DNA of 64,000 nucleotides from Bradyrhizobium nanningense (GTDB taxonomy: Bacteria > Pseudomonadota > Alphaproteobacteria > Rhizobiales > Xanthobacteraceae): the NCBI RefSeq assembly GCF_004114535.1, contig NZ_LBJC01000013.1, positions 62,001-126,000 of the forward strand. Direction: 5' to 3'. Shown here piece after piece: positions 27,119-39,875 of the stretch. Positions within the stretch are counted from its first letter, which is position 1. Each line of letters opens with the position of its first letter. A program made the position numbers and the translations under genes. The notes under the pieces are model-generated. The model saw nothing but the letters and a program-made list of their open reading frames with translations, had not been told where the DNA came from and made no database searches.

Positions 27119-29992
27119 TTACTCCGCGGCTTCAGCCGGCGCGATGCGGCGGGATTGCCGCGCCTGCGCGTCATAGGCCTTCTGCCAGTCCGACGGGCCG
27201 TTCGAGGGCGAGACCTGCACCGCCGTGACCTTGTATTCGGGACAATTGGTCGCCCAGTCCGAATAGTCGGTCGTGATGACGTTGGCCTGCGTGTCCGGAT
27301 GGTGGAAGGTGGTGTAGACGACGCCGGGCGCGACGCGATCGGTGATCTCCGCGCGCAGCGTGGTCTCGCCGGCGCGGCTCTTCAGCCGCACCCAGTCGCC
27401 GTCGCGCACGCCGCGCTGCTCGGCATCGTGCGGATGGATCTCGAGGCGATCCTCGGCATGCCAGACCACGTTCTCGGTGCGCCTTGTCTGCGCGCCAACA
27501 TTGTACTGGCTGAGGATGCGGCCCGTCGTGAGCAGCAGCGGATAGCGCGGCCCGGTGCGCTCGTCGGTCGCGACATATTCGGTCACGACGAACTTGCCCT
27601 TGCCGCGGACGAAGCCGTCGATATGCATCACCGGCGTGCCTTCGGGCGCCTTCTCGTTGCAGGGCCACTGCACCGAGCCGAGCTCATCCAGCTTGGCGTA
27701 GGAGACGCCGGCAAAGGTCGGAGTCAGCGCCGCGATCTCGTCCATGATCTCGGATGGGTGGCTGTAGTTCATCTCGAAGCCCATCGCCTTGGCGAGGCCG
27801 ATGGTGACCTCCCAGTCGGCCATGCCGTTCTTCGGCGTCATCACCTTGCGCACGCGCTGGATGCGGCGCTCGGCGTTGGTGAAGGTGCCGTCTTTCTCGA
27901 GGAAGCTCGAGCCGGGCAGGAAGACGTGGGCGTAGTTGGCGGTCTCGTTGAGGAAGAGGTCGTGAACAATGACGCATTCCATCGCCGACAGCGCCGCCAC
28001 GACGTGGCTGGTGTTGGGGTCGGACTGGAGGATGTCCTCGCCCTGCACGTAGATCCCCATGAAGGTGCCCTCGACCGCGGCGTCGAACATGTTGGGAATG
28101 CGCAGGCCCGGCTCGGGATTGAGCTTGACGTTCCACAGCGCCTCGAACTGGTCGCGCACGGCATCGCCGGAGATGTGACGATAACCGGGCAGCTCGTGCG
28201 GGAACGAGCCCATGTCGCAGGAGCCCTGCACGTTGTTCTGTCCGCGCAGCGGGTTCACGCCGACGCCGGGGCGGCCGATATTGCCCGTGGCCATCGCGAG
28301 GTTGGCGATCGCGATCACGGTGGTCGAGCCCTGGCTATGCTCGGTGACGCCGAGGCCGTAATAGATCGCGCCATTGCCGCCGGTGGCGTAGGTGCGGGCT
28401 GCCTCACGCAGCGCCTTGGGATCGACGCCGGTGAGAATAGCGGTGGCTTCCGGGCTGTTCTTGGGCTGCGCGACGAAGGCCGCCCATTCCTCGAACTCGC
28501 TCCAGTCGCAGCGCTCGCGCACGAAAGCTTCGTTGACGAGGCCTTCGGTGACGATGACATGCGCCAGCGCGGTCATGACCGCGACGTTGGTGCCGGGCAT
28601 CAGGGGCAGGTGCAGCGCCTTCACATGCGGCGATTCCACCATCTCGGTGCGGCGCGGATCGATCACGATCAGCTTGGCGCCCTGGCGCAGCCGCTTCTTT
28701 AAGCGAGAAGCGAACACCGGGTGAGCGGAAGCGGGGTTGGCGCCGATGATCACGACGACGTCGGTGTCCTCGACCGAGTCGAAATCCTGCGTGCCTGCGG
28801 AGGTGCCGAAGGTGGTGGCAAGGCCGTAGCCGGTCGGCGAGTGGCAGACGCGGGCGCAGGTGTCGACATTGTTGTTGCCGAAGCCGGCGCGGATCAGCTT
28901 CTGCACCAGATAGGTCTCTTCGTTGGTGCAGCGGGATGAGGTGATACCGCCGATGGCGTCGCGGCCGTACTTTTTCTGGATGCCGCGCATCCTGGCGGCG
29001 GCGAAGGAGAACGCTTCGTCCCACGACACTTCGCGCCAGGGATCCTCGATCCGCTCGCGGATCATGGGTTTAAGGATGCGCTCCTTGTGGTTGGTGTAAC
29101 CCCAGGCGAAGCGGCCCTTGACGCAGGAATGACCGCGATTGGCCTTGCCGTCCTTGTACGGCACCATGCGCACCACTTCCTCGCCGCGCATCTCGGCCTT
29201 GAAGGCGCAGCCGACGCCGCAATATGCGCAGGTGGTGACGACCGAGTGCTCGGGCTGGCCGATCTCGATCACGGACTTTTCGGTCAGCGTCGCGGTCGGG
29301 CAGGCCTGTACGCAGGCGCCGCAGGAGACGCATTCGGAGCCCAGAAAACTCTCGCTCATGCCGGGCGAGACCCGGCTGTCGAAGCCGCGACCCGAGATGG
29401 TCAGCGCGAAGGTGCCTTGCACCTCCTCGCAGGCGCGGACGCAGCGCGAGCAGACGATGCACTTGGACGGATCGTAGGTGAAGTACGGGTTGGACTCGTC
29501 CTTCGGCATCCAATTGTCATTGCTGCAGCCGTCAGTCTTGGCGAAGACATGGTTCTCGCCCTCATAGCCGTAGCGCACGTCGCGCAGGCCCACGGCGCCA
29601 GCCATATCCTGCAATTCGCAATCGCCATTGGCGCCGCAGGTGAGGCAGTCGAGCGGGTGGTCGGAGATGTAGAGCTCCATCACGCCCTTGCGCAGCTTCT
29701 TGAGCCGCTCGGTCTGGGTGTGCACGAAGAGGCCGTTCATGACCGGCGTGGTACAGGAGGCCGGCGTTCCGGCGCGGCCTTCGATCTCGACGAGGCAGAG
29801 CCGGCACGAGCCGAACGCGTCGACCATGTCGGTCGCGCAGAGTTTCGGGATCTGATGACCTGCATCCATCGCGGCGCGCATGATCGAGGTGCCCTCGGGC
29901 ACCGTGACCTCATGGCCGTCGATGGTCAGCGTGACCATCGTTGTCGATTTGGAAACCGGCGTGCCGTAGTCGATTTCTTCGATCAGAGACAT
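27119..29992 (-). CDS. fdsA: NAD-dependent formate dehydrogenase alpha subunit (Mo-bis-MGD)
   Basis: The 957-residue catalytic subunit has an N-terminal 2Fe-2S ferredoxin domain (cysteines in CATDMVDAFGSCRLCLVE), a NuoG-like His-Cys cluster (HPLDCLTCGANGDC), and two 4Fe-4S clusters (CIVCSRCVRAC and CVSCGACVQAC). The molybdopterin oxidoreductase domain begins with CAYCGVGC. The Mo ligand is the cysteine in ARVCHSPTG at about residue 385, with the catalytic His next to it. The C-terminal MGD-binding domain contains LLTTGRILSQYNVG. It oxidises formate to CO2 and passes electrons to FdsB for NAD reduction. A ten-base gap separates it from fdsB. Confidence 0.96.
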   Translation of the reverse strand: MSLIEEIDYGTPVSKSTTMVTLTIDGHEVTVPEGTSIMRAAMDAGHQIPKLCATDMVDAFGSCRLCLVEIEGRAGTPASCTTPVMNGLFVHTQTERLKKLRKGVMELYISDHPLDCLTCGANGDCELQDMAGAVGLRDVRYGYEGENHVFAKTDGCSNDNWMPKDESNPYFTYDPSKCIVCSRCVRACEEVQGTFALTISGRGFDSRVSPGMSESFLGSECVSCGACVQACPTATLTEKSVIEIGQPEHSVVTTCAYCGVGCAFKAEMRGEEVVRMVPYKDGKANRGHSCVKGRFAWGYTNHKERILKPMIRERIEDPWREVSWDEAFSFAAARMRGIQKKYGRDAIGGITSSRCTNEETYLVQKLIRAGFGNNNVDTCARVCHSPTGYGLATTFGTSAGTQDFDSVEDTDVVVIIGANPASAHPVFASRLKKRLRQGAKLIVIDPRRTEMVESPHVKALHLPLMPGTNVAVMTALAHVIVTEGLVNEAFVRERCDWSEFEEWAAFVAQPKNSPEATAILTGVDPKALREAARTYATGGNGAIYYGLGVTEHSQGSTTVIAIANLAMATGNIGRPGVGVNPLRGQNNVQGSCDMGSFPHELPGYRHISGDAVRDQFEALWNVKLNPEPGLRIPNMFDAAVEGTFMGIYVQGEDILQSDPNTSHVVAALSAMECVIVHDLFLNETANYAHVFLPGSSFLEKDGTFTNAERRIQRVRKVMTPKNGMADWEVTIGLAKAMGFEMNYSHPSEIMDEIAALTPTFAGVSYAKLDELGSVQWPCNEKAPEGTPVMHIDGFVRGKGKFVVTEYVATDERTGPRYPLLLTTGRILSQYNVGAQTRRTENVVWHAEDRLEIHPHDAEQRGVRDGDWVRLKSRAGETTLRAEITDRVAPGVVYTTFHHPDTQANVITTDYSDWATNCPEYKVTAVQVSPSNGPSDWQKAYDAQARQSRRIAPAEAAE

Positions 29993-30002
29993 CGTTGCTC
30001 TC

Positions 30003-31559
30003 CTATTCCGCGGCCTGAAGCGTGGTCGGGGCGGGGGCGAAATCCTCCCGGAAGTGCTTCAATGCACTGAGCACGGGGTAGGGTGTGAAGCCGCCGAGTG
30101 CGCAGAGCGAGCCGAATTTCATGGTGTTGCAGAGGTCCTCGACGAGGGCGAGGTTTTCGCTGACCCGCTCGCCGTTGATGATCTTCTCGATGGTCTCGAC
30201 GCCGCGGGTCGAGCCGATTCGGCAGGGCGTGCACTTGCCGCAGGATTCGATCGCGCAGAACTCCATGGCGAAGCGCGCCTGCCTGCGCATGTCGACGCTG
30301 TCGTCGAACACGACGATGCCGCCATGGCCGATCAGGCCGTCGCGCGCGGCAAAGGCCTCGTAGTCGAACGGCGTGTCGAACAGCGCGCGGGGGAAATAGG
30401 CGCCCAAGGGCCCGCCGACCTGCACGGCGCGAACCGGGCGGCCGGTGAGGGTGCCGCCGCCGATGTCGTCGACGAGCTCGCCGAGCGTCACGCCGAACGC
30501 CGTCTCGAACAGCCCGCCATGACGGATATTGCCGGCGAGCTGGATCGGCATCGTGCCGCGCGAACGGCCCATGCCGAAATCCGCATAGGTCTTGGCACCT
30601 TCGGCGAGGACAAAGGGGACGGCTGCGAACGACAGCACGTTGTTGATGACGGTCGGCTTGCCGAACAGGCCGTGATGCGCCGGCAGCGGCGGCTTGGCGC
30701 GCACGATACCGCGCCGGCCCTCGAGGCTTTCCAGCAGCGAGGTCTCCTCACCGCAGACATAGGCGCCGGCACCGACGCGGACTTCGAGGTCGAAGCTGTA
30801 CGTGGAACCGCCGATCTTGTCGCCGAGATAGCCGGCACGCTGTGCGGCTACGATGGCGGCATTCATTGCCTCGACCGCGTGCGGATATTCGCTGCGGATA
30901 TAGATGTAGCCCTTGGTCGCGCCGACGGTGATGCCGGCGATGGTCATGCCCTCGATCACCAGGAAGGGATCGCCTTCCATGATCATGCGGTCGGCGAAAG
31001 TGCCGCTGTCGCCTTCATCGGCGTTGCAGACGATGAACTTGCGGTCGGCCTTGGCCTGCGCGACGGTCTTCCACTTGATGCCGGTCGGGAATCCCGCGCC
31101 GCCGCGGCCGCGCAGGCCCGATGCCGTCACTTCGCTCAGGATCGCATCAGGTCCGAGCGAGAGCGCGCGCTCAAAACCCTTGTAGCCGCCATGGGCGCGG
31201 TAGTCGTCGAGCGAGCGTGGGTCGATCACGCCGCAGCGGGCGAAGGTGAGGCGGGTCTGGCGCTTCAGCCACGGAATCTCGTCGGTCGCCCCCAACCGCA
31301 ACAGATGCGGCGTATTGCTCGCGAGCGCGTCGAGCAGGGAGGGCACATCGGCTTCGGTGACCGGGCCGAAGGCGATCCGGCCCTGCGGCGTCGCCACCTC
31401 GACCAGCGGCTCCAGCCAGTACATCCCGCGCGAGCCGGTCCTGACGATCTCGATCGTCACGCCGCGCTTGGCCGCTGCCTGCTCCAGTGCCAGTGCAACT
31501 TCGTCGGCGCCGACGGCGACTGCGCCGGCGTCGCGTGAGACGAACAGACGCATGCTCAT
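30003..31559 (-). CDS. fdsB: Formate dehydrogenase beta subunit (NADH/FMN)
   Basis: The 518-residue protein is NuoF-like. An N-terminal thioredoxin-fold domain (1-90) without cysteines precedes the FMN/NAD domain with GLRGRGGAGFPTGIKWK and GAGAYVCGEETSLLESLEG. The C-terminal 4Fe-4S motif is ESCGKCTPCRIGS plus a later cysteine (GSLCALGG). It transfers electrons from FdsA to NAD+. The ATG at 31559 (MSM) was chosen because it overlaps the fdsG stop by four bases; the longer frame upstream is only an extension into fdsG. Confidence 0.95.
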   Translation of the reverse strand: MSMRLFVSRDAGAVAVGADEVALALEQAAAKRGVTIEIVRTGSRGMYWLEPLVEVATPQGRIAFGPVTEADVPSLLDALASNTPHLLRLGATDEIPWLKRQTRLTFARCGVIDPRSLDDYRAHGGYKGFERALSLGPDAILSEVTASGLRGRGGAGFPTGIKWKTVAQAKADRKFIVCNADEGDSGTFADRMIMEGDPFLVIEGMTIAGITVGATKGYIYIRSEYPHAVEAMNAAIVAAQRAGYLGDKIGGSTYSFDLEVRVGAGAYVCGEETSLLESLEGRRGIVRAKPPLPAHHGLFGKPTVINNVLSFAAVPFVLAEGAKTYADFGMGRSRGTMPIQLAGNIRHGGLFETAFGVTLGELVDDIGGGTLTGRPVRAVQVGGPLGAYFPRALFDTPFDYEAFAARDGLIGHGGIVVFDDSVDMRRQARFAMEFCAIESCGKCTPCRIGSTRGVETIEKIINGERVSENLALVEDLCNTMKFGSLCALGGFTPYPVLSALKHFREDFAPAPTTLQAAE

Positions 31560-32044
31560 CGCTGGGCCTCCGCAACCAGCGCATCGAGACGCTTCTGATC
31601 GAGCCGGCCGATCAGGCGGCCGTCGAGCATCGCGGACGGCGCGGTCGCGCACAGGCCGAGGCAGTAGATCGGCTCCAGCGTGACGCGATCGTCGGGCGTC
31701 GTGTTGCCAAGCGACACGCCGAGCTTGGCTTCTGCGCGCGCAGCCAGCGCATCGCCGCCCGCGGCCTGGCAGGCCTCCGCACGGCACAGCTTCAGCACGT
31801 GACGGCCGGCCGGCTTGTGGCGGAAGTCATGATAGAACGTGAACACGCCATGCACTTCGGCGCGCGACAGATTGAGCGCCTGCGCCACCATGGGAATGGC
31901 CGCCTCCGGCACGTAGCCGAACGCCTCCTGCAGCGCGTGCAGGATGACCAGCGTCGCTCCCTCCTGGCTGGCATGTTCGGCGATGATCTCGGCGCCGCGC
32001 GTCTCGTTCCAAGGCGCGTAACAAGGCTCAAAAACCGCTGTCAT
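31556..32044 (-). CDS. fdsG: Formate dehydrogenase gamma subunit (2Fe-2S, NuoE-like)
   Basis: The 162-residue thioredoxin-fold protein has the four cysteine ligands of a 2Fe-2S cluster, CRAEAC and CLGLC, together with the NuoE-type helical N-terminus (LVILHALQEAFGYVP). It is the first gene of the fds operon. The upstream region 32045-32269 separates it from a divergent LysR-type regulator and contains a palindromic candidate operator. In this window formate would come mainly from the oxalate pathway encoded 20 kb away. Confidence 0.94.
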   Translation of the reverse strand: MTAVFEPCYAPWNETRGAEIIAEHASQEGATLVILHALQEAFGYVPEAAIPMVAQALNLSRAEVHGVFTFYHDFRHKPAGRHVLKLCRAEACQAAGGDALAARAEAKLGVSLGNTTPDDRVTLEPIYCLGLCATAPSAMLDGRLIGRLDQKRLDALVAEAQR

Positions 32045-32138
32045 TGTTCGTTCTCAACCTGAGCGTTTCCTTTGCCGCAAACTAGTTGGAATCATTCGCA
32101 GATCAATAAAGCTGTCCCGTGCTGCGATTGCGAATTCG

Positions 32139-32163
32139 GATCGATTTGCAACCGCAATCGATC
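32139..32163. promoter_or_regulatory. LysR-type operator between fdsG and the LysR gene
   Basis: GATCGATT and AATCGATC form a perfect 8+8 inverted repeat with a nine-base centre, which contains the T-N11-A pattern of LysR binding sites. It lies 95 bases upstream of fdsG and 107 bases upstream of the divergent regulator. Confidence 0.6.
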
Positions 32164-32269
32164 GATAGGAAACGGCAATGAAAGTTGGATCGGCTGCCGG
32201 TTTTTGCGTGTTGGTGCAGGCGCGGCATGCTAGCTTGCATGCCACGATGGAATTCGAGGGGACGACCGG

Positions 32270-33163
32270 TTGATCGACAAGCTTGAACTATTGCTGGCGC
32301 TGGCGAAGGAGCGGCATTTCGGACGCGCGGCAGAGGTCTGCGGCGTGACGCAACCGACGATGTCGACCGGGCTCAAGCAGCTCGAGGAGATTCTCGGCGT
32401 GATGCTGGTCCAGCGCGGATCGCGCTTTCAGGGTTTTACGCCCGAAGGCGAGCGCGCGCTCGACTGGGCGCGGCGGATCGTGGGTGATGCCCGCGCGATG
32501 CGCGACGAGATCAACGGGCTGAAGCATCAGCTCTCCGGCGAGATCCGCATTGCGGCAATCCCGACCGTGCTCGGCATGGTCGCTGCGCTGACGACGCCGT
32601 TCCGCGCCCGGCATCCCGAGGTGCGTTTCAGCATCCGCTCGACGACCTCGTCGGAGGTGCTGGGATTGCTCGAAAATCTCGAGGTCGATGCGGGGCTGAC
32701 CTATATCGAGAACGAGCCGATCGGCAAGGTGCGGACCATTCCGCTCTACAACGAGAGCTATCGTCTCCTGACCGCGCCGGATGCGATGTTCGGTGACCGC
32801 GAGACGGTGACGTGGACCGAAGTCGGGCAGGTGCCGCTTTGCCTGCTGACGCCCGACATGCAGAACCGCCGCATCATCGACCGCGCGCTGCGCTCGGTCG
32901 GCGCGGAGGCGACGCCGACGCTGACCTCGAATTCCCTGCTGGTGCTGTTCACACATGTGAAGACGGGACGCTGGGCGAGCGTGATGCCGGCCAAGCTTGC
33001 CGAGACGCTCGGCCTCTCCGACACGGTGCGCTCGATCCCGATCGTCGATCCTGACGTCAATTACAGCATCGGCATGGTCATCCCGCAGCGCGATCCGATG
33101 ACGCCGCTGATCGCGGCGCTGGTCAACGTCGCGCGCGAAGTGGCACCGACGTTGCAGCTTTAG
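32270..33163 (+). CDS. LysR-family regulator, probable activator of fds
   Basis: The 297-residue protein has an N-terminal winged helix (residues 1-60; KERHFGRAAEVCGVTQPTMS and LKQLEEILGVMLVQRG) and a substrate-binding domain starting near 92 (GEIRIAAIPTVLG). The start is TTG at 32270 with GAGGGG upstream, and an ATG is lacking nearby. Divergent orientation to fdsG and the T-N11-A palindrome in between make it the likely FdsR-type regulator of the formate dehydrogenase operon, responding to formate or a related metabolite. The effector is not known from sequence. Confidence 0.92.
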   Translation: MIDKLELLLALAKERHFGRAAEVCGVTQPTMSTGLKQLEEILGVMLVQRGSRFQGFTPEGERALDWARRIVGDARAMRDEINGLKHQLSGEIRIAAIPTVLGMVAALTTPFRARHPEVRFSIRSTTSSEVLGLLENLEVDAGLTYIENEPIGKVRTIPLYNESYRLLTAPDAMFGDRETVTWTEVGQVPLCLLTPDMQNRRIIDRALRSVGAEATPTLTSNSLLVLFTHVKTGRWASVMPAKLAETLGLSDTVRSIPIVDPDVNYSIGMVIPQRDPMTPLIAALVNVAREVAPTLQL

Positions 33164-33195
33164 GGGCTAACGCGAGTTCTAGAGCGGGGCTCGTT

Positions 33196-33314
33196 CACCT
33201 CTCCCGCTTGCGGGAGAGGTCGGCGCGAAGCGCCGGGTGAGGCTTTCTCCTCTTGGGGATTGTCCCATTGCGGAAGCACCCTCTCCCCGACCCTCTCCCG
33301 CAAGCGGGAGAGGG
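33196..33314. repeat. Palindromic repeat (CTCTCCCGC family)
   Basis: CACCTCTCCCGC-TTGCGGGAGAGGT at 33196-33220 is followed about 70 bases on by CCTCTCCCGCAAGCGGGAGAGGG. Both halves are hairpins and also pair with each other. It lies between two convergent genes and may terminate both. Confidence 0.8.
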
Positions 33315-33356
33315 AGTGCACCGCCGTAGTGGCAATCACCCTGATCTCATCGCGCC

Positions 33357-35687
<2,331 letters not shown>

Positions 35688-35927
35688 GCCTTCGGCCCCC
35701 TGAAAACCAGCTTGCAACTGAAGTCCGGAAGCAGCCCCACATCGCTTCCGAATCACAGCGATTTGAATCCAGTTTTCGCGGGCTGTCGAGAGTCAACGAA
35801 TCGTTAACGCGAAATTATTCTTATCCAGCGCGCAGTTTGTGCGTCGCGCGTCCGCAAACTGACGGATGTGAGGAGTCCGAAACGAGAACGTGTGACTCCT
35901 CGCGCGTTCTTCGTCTCGTTTGCCTCG

Positions 35928-37301
35928 TCACGCGCGCGGCGGTTCGGCGTGACTGATCACGCGCTTCACGCTCGGGAACGCGCGCCGCAGCGCACGCTCG
36001 ATCGCGTCGACCTGCTCGTGCACCTTGGTCACGCTCATCGACGGTGTCGCGCGGCAGTGGAAGTTGACGATCTCGCCGGCATCGGTGTTGCGGACACGGA
36101 CATTATGGATGTCGTGGATCGCGCCGTCGGCTGCATATTCCGCCAGCGCGGTGGCGATCGTCCGCACCCGTTCCGCCGTGGCATCGATGCCGAACGGAAG
36201 TTCCGGTTCCAATGGCTCGATATGAACGTCAACCTCGACGTCTTCGCCGAACTCCTCCTGGATATTGCGCTCCAGCGTGTTGGCGATGTCGTGGGCGGCA
36301 TCGAGCTGCATTCCGCCATCGACCTCGAGGTCGATGCTGACGATCAACTTGGCGCCGAGATCGTGCACCGTGACATGGTGGATGGCGAGGCCCGAATTGC
36401 GCGCGATCACCATGATGCGGTCGCGCACGGTCTCGTTGTCGCGCGCGACAGGCACCGCAGCGAAAGTGAGGTCGGCATCACCGAACGCCGCGGTGACGGC
36501 GGCCTGCGCGCTGCGCTTGATGTCCTCGACGCGGTCGATCGGATAGGTCCGCGGCACCTTTGCGATGGTGTCGATGAACGTGGTCGCCCCGACCATGCGC
36601 ACGCGCAGCCGCTCGACGTCGATCACCCCGGGCACGCTGCGGATCGCGGCCGTGGCCTTCTCCTGCGCGCCCACGGGAGCGCGATCAACCAGCGTCTGCA
36701 CGGTCGAGCCGGCCATGCGCAGGCCGAGGGCCGCAATCATCACGGCGACCGCGGCAGCCGCCGCGGCATCGCCCCACCAGAAGCCGAGGGCGGCGAGGAT
36801 CAGGCCCACGATCACGGCCAGTGAGCCCATCACGTCGGAGGCGAAATGCAGCGCGTCGGCCGCCAGTGCCTGGCTCCTCGTCGCGCGCGCGGCGCGGTGC
36901 AGGGCGCGGGCGCGCCAGAGATTGACGATGATGTCGATCACCAGCACGACGAAGGGCACGGCCGAAATGGTCGGCGGCGGGGTTCCCTCGCTCAGCCGGC
37001 TATAGGCCTCGACCAGGATGCCGCCGGCGAGCACGTAGAGCAGGGCGGTGACGCCCAGCGCCGAGATGCTCTCCAGCTTGCCGTGGCCATAATGGTGCTC
37101 CTCGTCCGCCGGCTTGTCCGACACCCGCACCACCGCCCAGGTGATGATGGTCGCGACCAGGTCGATCGAGGAGTGCAGGGCCTCGGAGATCAGTGCGAGC
37201 GAGCCGATCGCGATCCCGACAGCGAACTTGGCCGCCGCCATGCCGGCGCTGGCGAAGATCGAGATCGCCGCGACCGAGGTTTTGTCGTGTTGGGAGGTCA
37301 T
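35928..37301 (-). CDS. Cation diffusion facilitator transporter with extended C-terminus
   Basis: The 457-residue protein has six membrane helices with the metal sites HSSID in helix 2 and HFASD in helix 5, and a His-containing loop (EEHHYGHGKLE). This is the Fe/Zn/Mn-type CDF pattern, proton-driven divalent metal export from the cytoplasm. The usual family length is about 300. Here the cytoplasmic part is about 240 residues and seems to hold three successive dimerisation-like domains (about 215-290, 290-375 and 375-450), each with a hydrophobic strand followed by a V-D/N-x-H-type segment. The metal specificity is not clear from sequence. The gene stands alone. Confidence 0.9.
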   Translation of the reverse strand: MTSQHDKTSVAAISIFASAGMAAAKFAVGIAIGSLALISEALHSSIDLVATIITWAVVRVSDKPADEEHHYGHGKLESISALGVTALLYVLAGGILVEAYSRLSEGTPPPTISAVPFVVLVIDIIVNLWRARALHRAARATRSQALAADALHFASDVMGSLAVIVGLILAALGFWWGDAAAAAAVAVMIAALGLRMAGSTVQTLVDRAPVGAQEKATAAIRSVPGVIDVERLRVRMVGATTFIDTIAKVPRTYPIDRVEDIKRSAQAAVTAAFGDADLTFAAVPVARDNETVRDRIMVIARNSGLAIHHVTVHDLGAKLIVSIDLEVDGGMQLDAAHDIANTLERNIQEEFGEDVEVDVHIEPLEPELPFGIDATAERVRTIATALAEYAADGAIHDIHNVRVRNTDAGEIVNFHCRATPSMSVTKVHEQVDAIERALRRAFPSVKRVISHAEPPRA

Positions 37302-37379
37302 GGCGGGGATTTAGCAGCCCACGGGTGAACATCAAGCGATGATCCACAGCTGTAGTCGCGAGTGACTTGCAGGAGCGGG

Positions 37380-37480
37380 ACCCCGTCATGCCCGGGCTTG
37401 TCCCGGGCATCCACGTTCGTCGTCCCAAGCCGCAAAGACGTGGATGGCCGGGACAAGCCCGGCCATCACGAGCGGAGAGA
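37380..37480. repeat. Palindromic repeat (GTCATGCCCGGGC family)
   Basis: CCGTCATGCCCGGGCTTGTC and GACAAGCCCGGCCATCACG are the arms of a palindrome of about 100 bases in the gap between two genes on the reverse strand. An inner pair, CCACGTTCGTC and GACGTGG, strengthens it. Confidence 0.8.
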
Positions 37481-37513
37481 GGCGTGCCATGCGACTTACC
37501 CCGCCGCTGCCCC

Positions 37514-38482
37514 TCACACCGTCACCACGATCTTTCCCAGATGCCTGTTCGCTTCCATGTGCTCGAACGCCCTGTCGATGTCGTCGAACGAAAACACCTT
37601 GTCGATCGGCAGCTGGAGCTTTCGCGACTCGACCGCGCCCCAGATGTCCTTGCGGACCTCTTCGAAGATCTCGCGGACTTCCTCGATGGTGCGGGTGCGG
37701 AAGGTGACGCCGACATAGTCGATGCGGCGCGCCGCATGCAGGTCGAAGTTGAAATCGGCATGGGTGCCGCCGAGCCGGCCGACATTGACGATGCGGCCTT
37801 TCACCTTGGTCGCGGCGAGGTTCTGATTGGCGACCTTGCCCGAGACCTGGTCGATGATGAGGTCGACGCCTTCGCCGTTCGTCGCCGTCAGCACCTCGTC
37901 GACCCATTTTGGATCGGAGCTATCGACCGCGAGGTCGGCGCCGTAGTCCTTCAGCCGGCCGCGGCGAGTGGCGTCGGTCGACGAGCCGATCACGAGTTTT
38001 GCACCCTTCAGCCTGGCGATCTGCATCGCCATCAGGCCGACGCCGGAACTGGCGCCCTGGATCAGCACGCTCTGTCCTGCCTGCACGCCGCCGATTGTGA
38101 CGACGGCGTTATGCATGGTCGCGAGCGCGACGGGCAGGGTGGCCGCCTCCTCGAAATTCATGTTCGAGGGCGCGTGGAACAGCCGGCCGTGATCGGCCAG
38201 GGTGTACTCGGCGAAGGCCGCCCCGCCCGAGCCCATGATGCGGTCGCCGATCTTGACGCCCTTCGCGTCCGGTCCGAGTTCGGCGACCTCGCCGGCCCAT
38301 TCCATCCCGAGCACGGTGCCGACGCCGCCGGCCGCGCCATGGGCGTGACCCCTACGCATGCCGGTGTCGGCGCGGTTGAGGCCGCAGGCGCGGACCTTGA
38401 CCAGGACCTGCGTGCCTTTGGGCTTTGGTTGAGCGACGTCGGAAATCCGAGCGCCGTCAGGACCGTAGACGTAAGCCTTCAT
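37514..38482 (-). CDS. Zinc-free MDR-type NADPH:quinone oxidoreductase
   Basis: The 322-residue protein has an N-terminal GroES-like domain (MKAYVYGPDGARISDV) and a Rossmann NADPH-binding domain with the motif GASSGVGLMAMQIARLKGA at about residues 145-163. Structural-zinc cysteines are absent, which fits the quinone oxidoreductase/zeta-crystallin branch of the medium-chain dehydrogenase superfamily. Such enzymes reduce quinones or enones using NADPH. It is 25 bases downstream of the nitronate monooxygenase-like gene on the same strand, so the two probably form an operon for electrophile or nitro-compound metabolism. That function is an inference. Confidence 0.88.
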   Translation of the reverse strand: MKAYVYGPDGARISDVAQPKPKGTQVLVKVRACGLNRADTGMRRGHAHGAAGGVGTVLGMEWAGEVAELGPDAKGVKIGDRIMGSGGAAFAEYTLADHGRLFHAPSNMNFEEAATLPVALATMHNAVVTIGGVQAGQSVLIQGASSGVGLMAMQIARLKGAKLVIGSSTDATRRGRLKDYGADLAVDSSDPKWVDEVLTATNGEGVDLIIDQVSGKVANQNLAATKVKGRIVNVGRLGGTHADFNFDLHAARRIDYVGVTFRTRTIEEVREIFEEVRKDIWGAVESRKLQLPIDKVFSFDDIDRAFEHMEANRHLGKIVVTV

Positions 38483-38507
38483 GAATTGCTCTCACTTCTT
38501 TCAGTGA

Positions 38508-39875
<1,368 letters not shown>

